Source: Spirochaetales bacterium (GTDB lineage Bacteria; Spirochaetota; Spirochaetia; JC444; Marispirochaetaceae). From it: a stretch of 45,994 nt of DNA. Position 1 is the stretch's first letter. Every line of letters starts with the position of its first letter. The position numbers and the translations under genes were made by a program. Location of the stretch: contig JAFGQL010000073.1 of the NCBI GenBank assembly GCA_016935695.1, forward strand, positions 1 through 45,994, read 5' to 3'. The notes under the pieces were generated by a model, which was given only the letters and a program-made list of their open reading frames with translations, did not search any database and had not been told where the DNA came from. Of this stretch, positions 16,915-24,425 are shown one piece after another.

Positions 16915-18078
16915 TTACAGGTACTCATCGCTTAAGCTGATACGCCCTTCTTCCCGCATCTCGAGCATTATGTCGATGAATTCCCGTGCGGCGCGGTCGG
17001 TGTCCTTTGGAGCCGGAGTACCAAGATAGGAGAGCTCCGCCTGAATGAGTTCCCTTCGCCGCTGGGACACGTGATTGAGAACATGGGCGCGAAAATCATC
17101 GCCGCGGCCGGCCAGCAGCAAGGCAAGTTCATCGTTTTCCATTTCCCTAAGAACCAGACTCAAATCCCGTTTCGGCAGCTGGAACGCCATATCAACGGTG
17201 TAGACCCGGTCCTTCAGTTCCTTGGAAAGGAGGGGATCTGCTTCTTCTATGGCGTTGAGAATGGAATCCTCCCTGCTCACCGGCATGTGCTTAAGAATCT
17301 GGGCCAGCCGTCCTTTACCGTCAATCTCCTGGACAACGATTTTGCCCTGGGTACGCAGGCGTTCCTTCAACAGCTCCTCGGTATTGGAAATGACATCGGG
17401 ATCTATTTTGCCCAGGCGGGCTATCCGTTTGACGAACTCCTTGCGCTGGACAGGGTTGAAGTATTTGAGGACCCTGCCTGCCGTCTGGGGAGGCAGATGG
17501 GCAATGACCATGGCAGTCACCGGCACCGGGTCTTTTTTAAGAAGGATGTATATCTGCTGAGGATCCAGGTCAAACAAAAACTGAAAAGGTTTTTCGCCTT
17601 CATAGGGAATGATGCGGCGGAACATTTCGGTCCCTTCTTCCGCTCCGAAGGCCTTGAGCAGAAGGTCCCTGGCAACGTCCTTGCCGCCCTTCAGCACAGG
17701 AACCGTAGTTTTAATCAGGCCGAATTCGTGAAGAAGGCTTTCTGCCTCCACATCTTCGACACGCTTGATTCCCGCAACCTCGGTAAGGATATGCTCGACC
17801 TCTTCTTTAGAGAAATGCTCCAAAATACGGGCAGCGTCTTCCCTGCCAAGCATGACCATGAGTTTCGCGGCTTTCCGGTACCCGCGGGACGTATGCCCTT
17901 CCACCACCGCTTTAAGAGAGGTCCGGGGAATGTCAAATCTGGCATACTGGGGTTTTGATATTGACTGGGGTGCGCCATCCGGCGTGTTGGCAGGGTCAGG
18001 AGTGAAAGAGGTGCCGGTATCGTCTGTTGTGTCTGATGCGCCTAAATACGACCGGTTAAGCCTTTTTCGCAAATCCAT
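16915..18078 (-). CDS. fliG: FliG-family flagellar switch protein, FliG1-like
   Basis: The 387-residue protein has the FliG layout: a variable, proline-rich N-terminal 55 residues, then the FliG-N and middle domains (AAKLMVMLG near 70, EEVEHILTEV) and the C-terminal domain. In an ungapped by-eye alignment, the E. coli torque residues K264, D288, D289 and R297 correspond to A323, A347, E348 and A356; only R281 (R340) is kept. This fits the second, non-motor FliG1 that spirochaetes carry beside FliG2. It overlaps the upstream TPR gene's end by 23 bases, so the pair is coupled. No other flagellar genes are nearby. Confidence 0.8.
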   Translation of the reverse strand: MDLRKRLNRSYLGASDTTDDTGTSFTPDPANTPDGAPQSISKPQYARFDIPRTSLKAVVEGHTSRGYRKAAKLMVMLGREDAARILEHFSKEEVEHILTEVAGIKRVEDVEAESLLHEFGLIKTTVPVLKGGKDVARDLLLKAFGAEEGTEMFRRIIPYEGEKPFQFLFDLDPQQIYILLKKDPVPVTAMVIAHLPPQTAGRVLKYFNPVQRKEFVKRIARLGKIDPDVISNTEELLKERLRTQGKIVVQEIDGKGRLAQILKHMPVSREDSILNAIEEADPLLSKELKDRVYTVDMAFQLPKRDLSLVLREMENDELALLLAGRGDDFRAHVLNHVSQRRRELIQAELSYLGTPAPKDTDRAAREFIDIMLEMREEGRISLSDEYL

Positions 18079-18646
18079 TGTGTAACTGTATCATGGATTT
18101 GAGTTTTTGATAATCGCTTTTAACCAGTTCCTTCAGGTCGGGGGGAAGGAAAAAATCATCCTTTATGCTTTCCAAAAGCGATTCCGCCTCGATGAATTTC
18201 TGGGTCCGTATGCACAGGTTCGAAAGGGCGTAGACACTGCGGTAATCTTTTTTGTCCCTGGAAACTGCCCGCTCCAATAACTCATAGGCTTTATCTTCAT
18301 CCTGAAGCACCATACAGGTAAGCCCGAGGTTGCGGATAACCGAGTTTTCCTCAGGAGAAAGTTCCAGGGCCCTGGTAAAGCAGTCTCTGGCCTGCTCAAA
18401 ACATTTGGTCCGATAGTAAGCGCAGCCGAGGCCTTCCCAGGCCTCGGAATACCCTGTTTCCCTCTGGGTAAAAAAGGTCAGTGCTTTCAGGGCCTCTTCC
18501 TGCATCCCCATTTCGGTAAACCCGATACCGGAATACATAATTGCCGGCAGACACAGAGGATCGTCATACAGGATATCCAGGAAAAAATTCACAGCGTCCC
18601 GGTGCTTACCATACTTTAACAGCTCAATACCATGATCCAAACTCAT
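18056..18646 (-). CDS. TPR-repeat protein coupled to fliG1
   Basis: The start is placed at ATG 18646 (MSLDHGIELL), which has AGGAG 10 bases upstream. The frame extends 16 codons further without a better site. The roughly 196-residue cytosolic protein has about four to five TPR units between residues 1 and 165 (AWEGLGCAYYRTKCFEQARD, SVIRNLGLTCMVLQ). Its last 23 bases overlap the FliG1 gene, which suggests linked expression and perhaps a role in flagellar assembly or positioning. The partner is unknown. Confidence 0.78.
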   Translation of the reverse strand: MSLDHGIELLKYGKHRDAVNFFLDILYDDPLCLPAIMYSGIGFTEMGMQEEALKALTFFTQRETGYSEAWEGLGCAYYRTKCFEQARDCFTRALELSPEENSVIRNLGLTCMVLQDEDKAYELLERAVSRDKKDYRSVYALSNLCIRTQKFIEAESLLESIKDDFFLPPDLKELVKSDYQKLKSMIQLHNGFAKKA

Positions 18647-18767
18647 ATTAAAAGTACTCCTGGGTATAAAGTTCTCCCCGTTTATGAACAACACGAGTAC
18701 CGGTATCCTTGACCCTCCGGCAACCGGATATTAGGATGCAAAGGATTTCCACCTTCAGGACGGTCAC

Positions 18768-19373
18768 ATGAAAATACGGTATAACTCTCCTGTTATTCTT
18801 ACCCTCACCTTCTTATCGGCAGCAGTGCTTATAATCGATACCCTCACCGGCATGCAAATAACCCTTGCCCTGTTCACCGCCGCACCCCGGGGATATTTCG
18901 CCCCTGGCCATCCCCTCTCCTACTTCCGGCTGTTCTCCCACATACTGGGCCACGCAGGATGGGATCATCTGTTGGCAAACTTTACCATCATTCTTCTGAT
19001 CGGCCCCATTCTGGAAGAGAAATACAGGCCCTCCCGTCTCTTGTTCATGATCCTTGTAACCGCGGTTGTCACAGGTATCCTCAATCTGCTGTTTTTTGAT
19101 ACAGCCCTCCTTGGCGCAAGCGGCATTGCCTTCATGATGATCATACTGGGGTCCATCACGAATATCCGAAAAGGAGAGGTCCCGCTCACCTTTATTCTCA
19201 TCGTGGTACTGTACCTTGCAAAGGAAGTGCTCATGATTGCCGCAGCAGACAACATTTCCCAGACCGCCCATATTGCCGGGGGCATCTGCGGAAGCTTATT
19301 TGGTTTTAATCACGGAACAACTACCCCGGACGGGCTGTATGCTGATACACCCATGAGGGGACTTCAGCCGTAG
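18768..19373 (+). CDS. Rhomboid-family intramembrane serine protease
   Basis: The 201-residue protein has six or so membrane helices and intact rhomboid catalytic signatures. HAGWDHLLANF supplies the H67/N71 oxyanion site, LLGASGIA carries nucleophile S118, and AHIAGG carries H168. The family cleaves transmembrane substrates within the bilayer. The 3-prime end overlaps the convergent neighbour by 10 bases. Natural substrates cannot be inferred. Confidence 0.88.
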   Translation: MKIRYNSPVILTLTFLSAAVLIIDTLTGMQITLALFTAAPRGYFAPGHPLSYFRLFSHILGHAGWDHLLANFTIILLIGPILEEKYRPSRLLFMILVTAVVTGILNLLFFDTALLGASGIAFMMIILGSITNIRKGEVPLTFILIVVLYLAKEVLMIAAADNISQTAHIAGGICGSLFGFNHGTTTPDGLYADTPMRGLQP

Positions 19374-20383
19374 AAGTAAAAAAACTCTTCCTCGAAATTT
19401 TCAACACCGATATGCCGGTGCCGGGCTTCTATGTCCTTGACCATGGCAGTCAATAGATCGTTCAGAGGGGTGATAACCCCTGTACGCTGGGCACAACGGG
19501 AAATGAAACCGTTCAGGGCATCTACATCACCTTTCTTGCCATCAAGAATTGCGCGGAGCTGCCGGGATATCCGCTCCTCAAAAGCAAAGCTCAAGAGGAA
19601 CAGGACCATATTGCGGTTCAGCCTGGCGACAGTGTTATCCCCTTTTAAAAACGAGTAATAATTGAAAAACCGGCGGTAAGGCTCAATAAGAATACCAAGA
19701 GCATCAGCAACCTGAACTGCCTCACTCATGACCCCGATGATAAGTCCCCTGAAACGCCGCTTGCGCATAAGCGCCGCGTAGGGCAGCCCCGAGATCGCGC
19801 AGAGAGCGTCTAGACAGGCGCCAAAGATCAAAGAGGAATACATGGCCCGGATAACCGAATGGTGCACCCGTACAGGGATCACTGTTCCCAAAAGAAGTTC
19901 ACAGGATTCCAGAAGATGCTGATCACCCTTCCACAAACCGATGAGGCTCTCCTTCATGGCAATGATTTCCAGGTTCCCCGGGGCATGGGACCGGGTTTCT
20001 ACTCCGCATTCCATGGAAATGACAGTCTGATGCCCCAGAATATCCTGAAGCACGTCCTCTATAATTCCTCTTTGACAGCAGAGTACCGCGGAATCAGGAT
20101 GAAGGTGTTCCAGTACAAAAGAAATTTCATGTACGCCTTCGATCACCGATGAGGAGAAAATAAGAACATCATACACACCGGTAAGCCGGGAAGCATCGGC
20201 GACGCAGGAAAGCTCCACCGTAAGGTCATACCCGCAGCCGAAAAGGTACAGGCCGTTTTTCTCCAGAGAATACCGATGGTATTCGTCTTCCACAACAAAG
20301 GTAACATCCATACCTTTGGCAGCCAATAACGTACCGATAACGAAGCCGGTACTTTCCTCTCCCATTACAACAACGCGGTTCAT
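19364..20383 (-). CDS. Ketopantoate reductase-like protein (ApbA/PanE fold, degenerate active site)
   Basis: The 339-residue protein has an N-terminal Rossmann domain and a C-terminal helical domain like PanE/ApbA. The dinucleotide motif GxGxxG appears only as GEESTG. Aligned to the E. coli PanE segment around K176-LAIN-CVIN, this protein has M, L and A where K176, N180 and N184 should be. It is therefore unlikely to reduce ketopantoate, and it may bind a nucleotide or another 2-oxo acid. It stands alone, convergent with the rhomboid gene. Confidence 0.65.
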   Translation of the reverse strand: MNRVVVMGEESTGFVIGTLLAAKGMDVTFVVEDEYHRYSLEKNGLYLFGCGYDLTVELSCVADASRLTGVYDVLIFSSSVIEGVHEISFVLEHLHPDSAVLCCQRGIIEDVLQDILGHQTVISMECGVETRSHAPGNLEIIAMKESLIGLWKGDQHLLESCELLLGTVIPVRVHHSVIRAMYSSLIFGACLDALCAISGLPYAALMRKRRFRGLIIGVMSEAVQVADALGILIEPYRRFFNYYSFLKGDNTVARLNRNMVLFLLSFAFEERISRQLRAILDGKKGDVDALNGFISRCAQRTGVITPLNDLLTAMVKDIEARHRHIGVENFEEEFFYFYG

Positions 20384-20495
20384 GCCTCCATGCCTCTACC
20401 ATAAATAATAACGCTTTTTTGTCTGATGTACATCACCGGGAATACATAATGAAAAAGGAATAACTTGTCCGACGTAACAACAATAGAAGAACAGA

Positions 20496-21737
20496 TTACA
20501 TTGACACGCCTATGGAAAAGGACACATGTACGGTTTCTTCTGGTATGCTGTAACCGACATCCAGCCCCATCGCCGGAATGGCAACCTTCCGCACGTACAA
20601 CCGCAGCCCGGCGCCAGGGCCGAAATATAACCTGTAGCGGTCAGTATCAGTAAGCCCGGAAGACATCCGGGATGGTGTTTGAAAAAGGTCCCGGTGGTAG
20701 GCGCCGGCCTCAAAAAAGCCTGTAGCCGTAAGTGCCAGGGCTTTGCTGGACCAGAACAGGTACTGGTAACTGATATCCCCGGAAAATATGGCTCCCGTCA
20801 AAACCTCGTTCCGGGGCAGTGTCCGCTCGCCCCTTCCGCCGCCGCGCTCATTTAAAAACACAAAGGGCTGGGCCTCAACCTCACCGTATCCGTACAGCTC
20901 AAGATGATGCCGGTCATCCCAGACCAAGGCATACCGCGCCATGGCATGGGAAACCAGCGCCGGATCCCCTTGGGAAACCACCCAGCCGGGAGAGACATCC
21001 AGACTGGTGAACAACCCGCGGGAAAAAACACTCACCGGAATGGTCCCGTCATATTGCAGACGGAGGGGCACCGAAAGTGAAGAAATCAGTTCGCCGCCCT
21101 CAAAAAACGATGTCTCTCTACCAAGTGACAGCCTCAGCCTCCCGGAAGCCGTGGTATCAGACAGGACGTCCCTGGACAACCCGCCCGCAAAGGCAACACT
21201 TCCCGGTCCGTCGGACTCGTCGTAGATCACAAAACTGAAGGAAGAACCAAGCCCGGCCATACCGATGTCCGGATTACTGTAGGTAAGCAGACCGAACATT
21301 TTCTGTTTGATATAGGTAAACCCCGAGACCAGGACCTGCCGGCGTCCGAGGAAATTTGTCTCCAGGAAAAACATGCCCCCTGCCAGTGCCCCGTCGGTAT
21401 ACAAAAGAAACGGCAGGGGAATGAGGGTCCATTTCTCTTCCACAGTGATACGGACAATCACCCCGCCTGTATCTTCTTGTTCGGTATTGATAGTAAAATC
21501 CGAAAATAGACCGGCCTTTTCTATGGCAATGCGTATCTGCTCGGAGGTCTGTGCAGTAAACACATCTCCAGGAACTACAGGGAGGGTATTCATGAACACA
21601 TCAAGCTTCATCCTTTTGAGACCTTCCACCTCGATTGCGCTGATCGTCTGGCCGTACAGCAGCGGTAAAGAGAAGAAACACAGCATCAGTACAAGAAAGC
21701 GGGTCCGGAAACCGGACTGAAGCATTTGTCTATTCAT
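20496..21737 (-). CDS. Short Omp85/BamA-like outer-membrane protein with one POTRA domain
   Basis: The start is put at ATG 21737, which gives a good signal peptide (basic RTRF then LVLMLCFFSLPLLYG, cut before QTIS). The upstream extension to 21830 would spoil it. Residues about 30-110 form one POTRA-like unit (ISAIEVEGLKRMKLDVFMNTL, then VEEKWTLIPLPF). The rest has alternating beta-strand character and glycine-rich turns of an Omp85 barrel. BamA has five POTRAs; this form has one and about 413 residues. It could insert or secrete outer-membrane or surface proteins. The last residue is not the usual aromatic. Confidence 0.72.
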   Translation of the reverse strand: MNRQMLQSGFRTRFLVLMLCFFSLPLLYGQTISAIEVEGLKRMKLDVFMNTLPVVPGDVFTAQTSEQIRIAIEKAGLFSDFTINTEQEDTGGVIVRITVEEKWTLIPLPFLLYTDGALAGGMFFLETNFLGRRQVLVSGFTYIKQKMFGLLTYSNPDIGMAGLGSSFSFVIYDESDGPGSVAFAGGLSRDVLSDTTASGRLRLSLGRETSFFEGGELISSLSVPLRLQYDGTIPVSVFSRGLFTSLDVSPGWVVSQGDPALVSHAMARYALVWDDRHHLELYGYGEVEAQPFVFLNERGGGRGERTLPRNEVLTGAIFSGDISYQYLFWSSKALALTATGFFEAGAYHRDLFQTPSRMSSGLTDTDRYRLYFGPGAGLRLYVRKVAIPAMGLDVGYSIPEETVHVSFSIGVSM

Positions 21738-21815
21738 ACTGATATGAAATGTAGCAAAAATGCCGGCAGAGGAACAGAAAAAAATACCCCGGATAAACAG
21801 GACACAATGATCGTG

Positions 21816-21845
21816 TTGACACAAACTCAAATCACATGCTATTTT
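21816..21845 (+). promoter_or_regulatory. Promoter of tRNA-Pro
   Basis: TTGACA at 21816-21821 and TATTTT at 21840-21845 are 18 bases apart, with the tRNA starting 15 bases downstream. Confidence 0.7.
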
Positions 21846-21859
21846 TGACCTTCAAAAAA

Positions 21860-21933
21860 CGGGCTGTAGCGCAGGGGTTTAGCGTACAAGTCTGGGGGAC
21901 TTGGGGTCGGCGGTTCAAATCCGCCCAGCCCGA
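21860..21933 (+). tRNA. tRNA-Pro (anticodon GGG)
   Basis: A complete cloverleaf is visible. The 7-bp acceptor is CGGGCTG/CAGCCCG with discriminator A at 21933. The D stem is GCGC/GCGT, the anticodon stem CAAGT/ACTTG with loop CTGGGGG (anticodon GGG), and the T arm GGCGG-TTCAAAT-CCGCC. CCA is not encoded. It has its own promoter and terminator, and the following 1.2 kb holds partial copies of its 3-prime end and recombinase remnants. Confidence 0.95.
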
Positions 21934-21945
21934 ATTATATTCAAG

Positions 21946-21970
21946 TGGCCATCCTATAGGATGGCCATTT
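21946..21970 (+). terminator. tRNA-Pro terminator
   Basis: TGGCCATCC at 21946-21954 pairs perfectly with GGATGGCCA at 21959-21967 over a TATA loop, followed by a T-rich tail. It lies 12 bases after the tRNA. Confidence 0.85.
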
Positions 21971-22085
21971 TCATCATTTGGGTTTCGCGGACGCGGCGCT
22001 CCGCCGCGATGCCGCCCCTGCGTTTGCTTCGCAAGCCTGGGGCTTTATCGGATGCTTTGCATCCGATCTGGCCAGCCCGATAAAA

Positions 22086-22120
22086 ATGCCGAAGTGCCTT
22101 TTGGTGCTTCGGTATTTTTT
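22086..22120. terminator. Terminator after second tRNA 3-prime-end copy (bidirectional)
   Basis: CCGAAG at 22089-22094 pairs with CTTCGG at 22107-22112, extended inward by four pairs (two G-U) over a TTTT loop, and flanked by A-run and T-run. It lies 5 bases after the copy at 22080. On the minus strand it would terminate the tRNA-like fragment at 22124-22150. Confidence 0.75.
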
Positions 22121-22123
22121 ATT

Positions 22124-22150
22124 GTGGTTAGACGGATTTGAACCCGTAGC
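22124..22150 (-). other. Minus-strand tRNA 3-prime-half-like fragment
   Basis: Read on the minus strand this is ACGG-GTTCAAAT-CCGT, a T arm, followed by CTAACCACA, which resembles an acceptor 3-prime strand ending in CCA. No matching 5-prime half or anticodon arm is visible upstream, so it is a fragment, facing the plus-strand copies across the shared terminator. Confidence 0.45.
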
Positions 22151-22348
22151 GCGCCGACCAAAAGAAAGGAGAAGTGGACAGGATGTCCACGACAGCGCGT
22201 AGGGAGGGGCCTGGAATGAGCCGACAGGATGTCGGCGATTGGAAGGCAAATCCGCCCCGGCGTTTGCTTTCGCGATCGGATACAATCGCTTTCGCAAGCC
22301 TTGTGCTTTCGAAACCCTTCGGGTTTCCTGGCCAGCCCGACTACTTAT

Positions 22349-22382
22349 AAGCCGATACTCTGAAAGGAGTTACGGCTTTTTT
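22349..22382 (+). terminator. Terminator after third tRNA 3-prime-end copy
   Basis: AAGCCG at 22349-22354 pairs with CGGCTT at 22373-22378, with an inner ACTC/GAGT pair, then a T run. It lies 8 bases after the third CCAGCCCGA. Confidence 0.75.
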
Positions 22383-22498
22383 GTTTTCCCACCATTATTT
22401 CACAACAATGTATTCTGAGACTTTATCTGAGATTTCTCTCTTCATAGTGAGTTACACTGGTATACACAGGTATAACTCCAGCAAAAATCTATTCATTT

Positions 22499-22657
22499 TT
22501 GGAGGGAGGTTTTAGCAGGCGTCAACGATATTCACTGCAAAAGCGACCGAGCACAAAGGGAGAAAAGGTATATTATGTACAGTTCTGGCTGGAGGACGAA
22601 CAGAAATACGCAACTGCAAGGAGCACCGGACGTGACAATTCCTTAAGCTGCCGATAA
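22499..22657 (+). pseudogene. Tyrosine recombinase (integrase) N-terminal remnant
   Basis: The frame reads RRQRYSLQKRPSTKGEKVYY, then VQFWLEDEQKYATARSTGRDN, then a stop. This is the arm-DNA-binding N-terminus seen in spirochaete phage-type integrases (KR-x-G-x-YYVQF ... STG). Only about 45 residues remain; the core-binding and catalytic domains are gone. A strong GGAGGGAGG ribosome site precedes it but no ATG is placed correctly, so the start is also decayed. Its place about 560 bases after tRNA-Pro fits an old integration at that tRNA. Confidence 0.55.
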
Positions 22658-22718
22658 AGAGAAAGAACAGTGGTGCGTTCATTGCAGCAGGCAGTTGTAT
22701 TCTGAGTTACCCAGTTTT

Positions 22719-23063
22719 CTACTGGTTCCACGAAACCGGAAACTTGTGAGTAACGTATTCTTCTGCCGTCTGCTCTCTTTTCCCTGTTTTTTTCTTGTGA
22801 TACCTGATTGTACCTTCTGATACTCCAAACCTTTTTGCCAGTTCCAAGTTTGACAGGCCCAGATCCAAATCCATTGTGATAAACTCCTTTTGATTTTTGC
22901 ATAACCTTCCCAAAGCAAAAACCTCCTTTCTTAGGTTTTCGGCTTGGTAAAGGTAGGTGCTGATTCTTTCGTAGTTTATCTGGCTTTTTGACAGAAATCG
23001 ATCACAGAAGAAATCATGGAGTCGTGGGAAATTATATTTGTGTTTACTGCAGTGTGCCGTCAT
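22719..23063 (-). pseudogene. Truncated transposase-like protein with HTH
   Basis: A 114-residue frame starting at ATG 23063 (an in-frame ATG also lies at 23090) reads MTAHCSKHKYNFPRLHDFFC and continues with a helix-turn-helix, LSNLELAKRFGVSEGTIRYH. The style is that of insertion-sequence transposase N-termini, but no DDE or catalytic core follows: the frame ends after EEYVTHKFPVSWNQ. Its first codons abut the 3-prime end of the GH140 gene, so the island junction is close to 23,050. The family assignment is a guess from composition and context. Confidence 0.45.
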
Positions 23064-24396
23064 TACTAAAATAATTACTCTTCTTGTCAAGCAATATCAA
23101 TACAAAGTCGCTACCCTTCCCTTTCGACCATGGAGTGAACTCAGGTTTTTCAGTCACCGCGAACGAACCGATCTCTTTTATCTTGCCGGAACGGGGGTTG
23201 AACCAGTATGCCTTTACATTCTCTGCATTCATTTTGGAAATATCCGGCTTGATCGGTTTTCCGAACGGCGTGTATACAAGCAGAAAATCTTTCTCCGGCC
23301 CGACAACACACATCATATAATCTTCTTCTTCGTTATTATCATTAAGTATCAAAGACTGGTCATTTTCCAGTTTCTGCCAGGGGAAAATTGTAAACAGTTC
23401 TTTCATATACTTCATATGGGTTGATCCCGGCAGATGCAATGCATCCTGCCAGTCCGTTCGGGCATGGATTATCGGTGTCCGTTCGATAGTATACATCTGC
23501 CAAATATCGTTGCAGCCGTATGTATATCCGGCAGCACCCGCGAACATGGACCAGTAAGCTGTAATCCTCACATCCGCGTCGCCCATCCAGACAAGGTCAT
23601 CTTTAAGCCAGAATTTATCCGGAATATTCTCATACCGGGCCTCTCCGTTGATTACCGGTTTCAACGGCATGTTCTTTCTGCTTCTCCTGACGTAATCATA
23701 ATCTTTCCCGTCTATATTATGACCGCTTTGAAACATGTCGAAATCAAGCCATTCTTCATTAAAATGGTCCGATGCCAGGTTTTCTCCAAGGGGATGGTAA
23801 CTCACAAGATGTCTGTCATCTGTTTTTCTCAATCCTTTTGCCATAGCATTGAAAACAGCACGCTGGGTTTCATTTTCGGGAAGCCTGTCTCCGCCAAGGA
23901 CCCAGACGATATTGTCAGTATCCCGGTACCGCTCACCCAGAAGCGAACAGTAAGTTTCTGCATTTTCAGGAGTAAATACAAGCGGTCCCCGCCCCCACAT
24001 AAGATTAATTTTGTCGCCCCAGGTCGGGAGAAGGGCCACATACAGACCGTAATCTTCCGCGCGTTTAACTGCGTAATCCACATACTCGAAATACGCTTCA
24101 TTAAGCCTGGTTGGATCATTATCTATTAATGGTTTTTCTCCATAGGCATTAGGCGTATTAAGACCGTCCAGTTCGGCCAATATAACAGTCTGGATAACTG
24201 TAAAACCCTTTTCCGCTCTATCAGTAAAATACAGGTCCATCTCTTCTTTGGTTAATCGGTGTATAAGTTCCCAGGCAGTATCCCCCAGCCAGAAAAATGG
24301 GTCTACATCCCCGGTAACTAGATATTTTTGATCATCGCTAATTTTTAATAAAGGCAGTGTTTTGTCAGATCTTTTAGAAGGGTGTAAATTAGGCAT
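23044..24396 (-). CDS. GH140/DUF4038 apiosidase-like glycoside hydrolase, no signal peptide
   Basis: The 450-residue protein matches the DUF4038/apiosidase family: PFFWLGDTAWELIHRL at the N-terminus, WVLGGD with D170, and VINGEARYE with E252 as the conserved acidic pair. A C-terminal collagen-binding-like domain (VKAYWFNPRSGKI, then FTPWSKGKGSDFVLIL) follows. GH140 enzymes remove D-apiose from rhamnogalacturonan II side chains. The start at ATG 24396 has AGGAG 7 bases upstream. No signal peptide is seen, so it should act in the cytoplasm on imported apiosides. It is the last gene of the minus-strand block. Apiose as substrate is inferred from the family. Confidence 0.82.
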   Translation of the reverse strand: MPNLHPSKRSDKTLPLLKISDDQKYLVTGDVDPFFWLGDTAWELIHRLTKEEMDLYFTDRAEKGFTVIQTVILAELDGLNTPNAYGEKPLIDNDPTRLNEAYFEYVDYAVKRAEDYGLYVALLPTWGDKINLMWGRGPLVFTPENAETYCSLLGERYRDTDNIVWVLGGDRLPENETQRAVFNAMAKGLRKTDDRHLVSYHPLGENLASDHFNEEWLDFDMFQSGHNIDGKDYDYVRRSRKNMPLKPVINGEARYENIPDKFWLKDDLVWMGDADVRITAYWSMFAGAAGYTYGCNDIWQMYTIERTPIIHARTDWQDALHLPGSTHMKYMKELFTIFPWQKLENDQSLILNDNNEEEDYMMCVVGPEKDFLLVYTPFGKPIKPDISKMNAENVKAYWFNPRSGKIKEIGSFAVTEKPEFTPWSKGKGSDFVLILLDKKSNYFSNDGTLQ

Positions 24397-24425
24397 GGTT
24401 TTTCTCCTCAAAAGGTGATTCTTTA

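Larger units (their letters stand above)
21968..22348. repeat. Palindrome-rich region with two interrupted copies of the tRNA-Pro 3-prime end
   Basis: CCAGCCCGA, the acceptor 3-prime end of the tRNA, recurs at 22072-22080 and 22332-22340, each time preceded by CTGG. The T-arm piece CAAATCCGCCC (21916-21926 in the tRNA) recurs at 22247-22257, and CCGCCC recurs at 22012-22017. Between these pieces lie hairpins with 3-base loops: 21992-22008 (CGCGGCG), 22024-22034, 22047-22067 (ATCGGATGC, 9 bp), and 22311-22327 (GAAACCC). Two hairpins with an ACA-GGA-TGT core lie at 22174-22190 and 22220-22236. Both interrupted copies share TTCGCAAGCCT and GCTTT blocks. No gene is visible here. Confidence 0.75.

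Noticed and set aside
17071-17958. 295-residue plus-strand frame antisense to the FliG gene
   Set aside because: Fully covered by the well-supported FliG1 frame; no family features.
21968-22382. CRISPR array
   Set aside because: Hairpins and repeats are present but lack regular spacing, equal-length repeats and unique spacers; no cas genes are near.
22573-22902. 109-residue minus-strand frame in the integration scar
   Set aside because: Overlaps the HTH remnant in another frame and the integrase stub on the other strand; its composition does not look like a protein.
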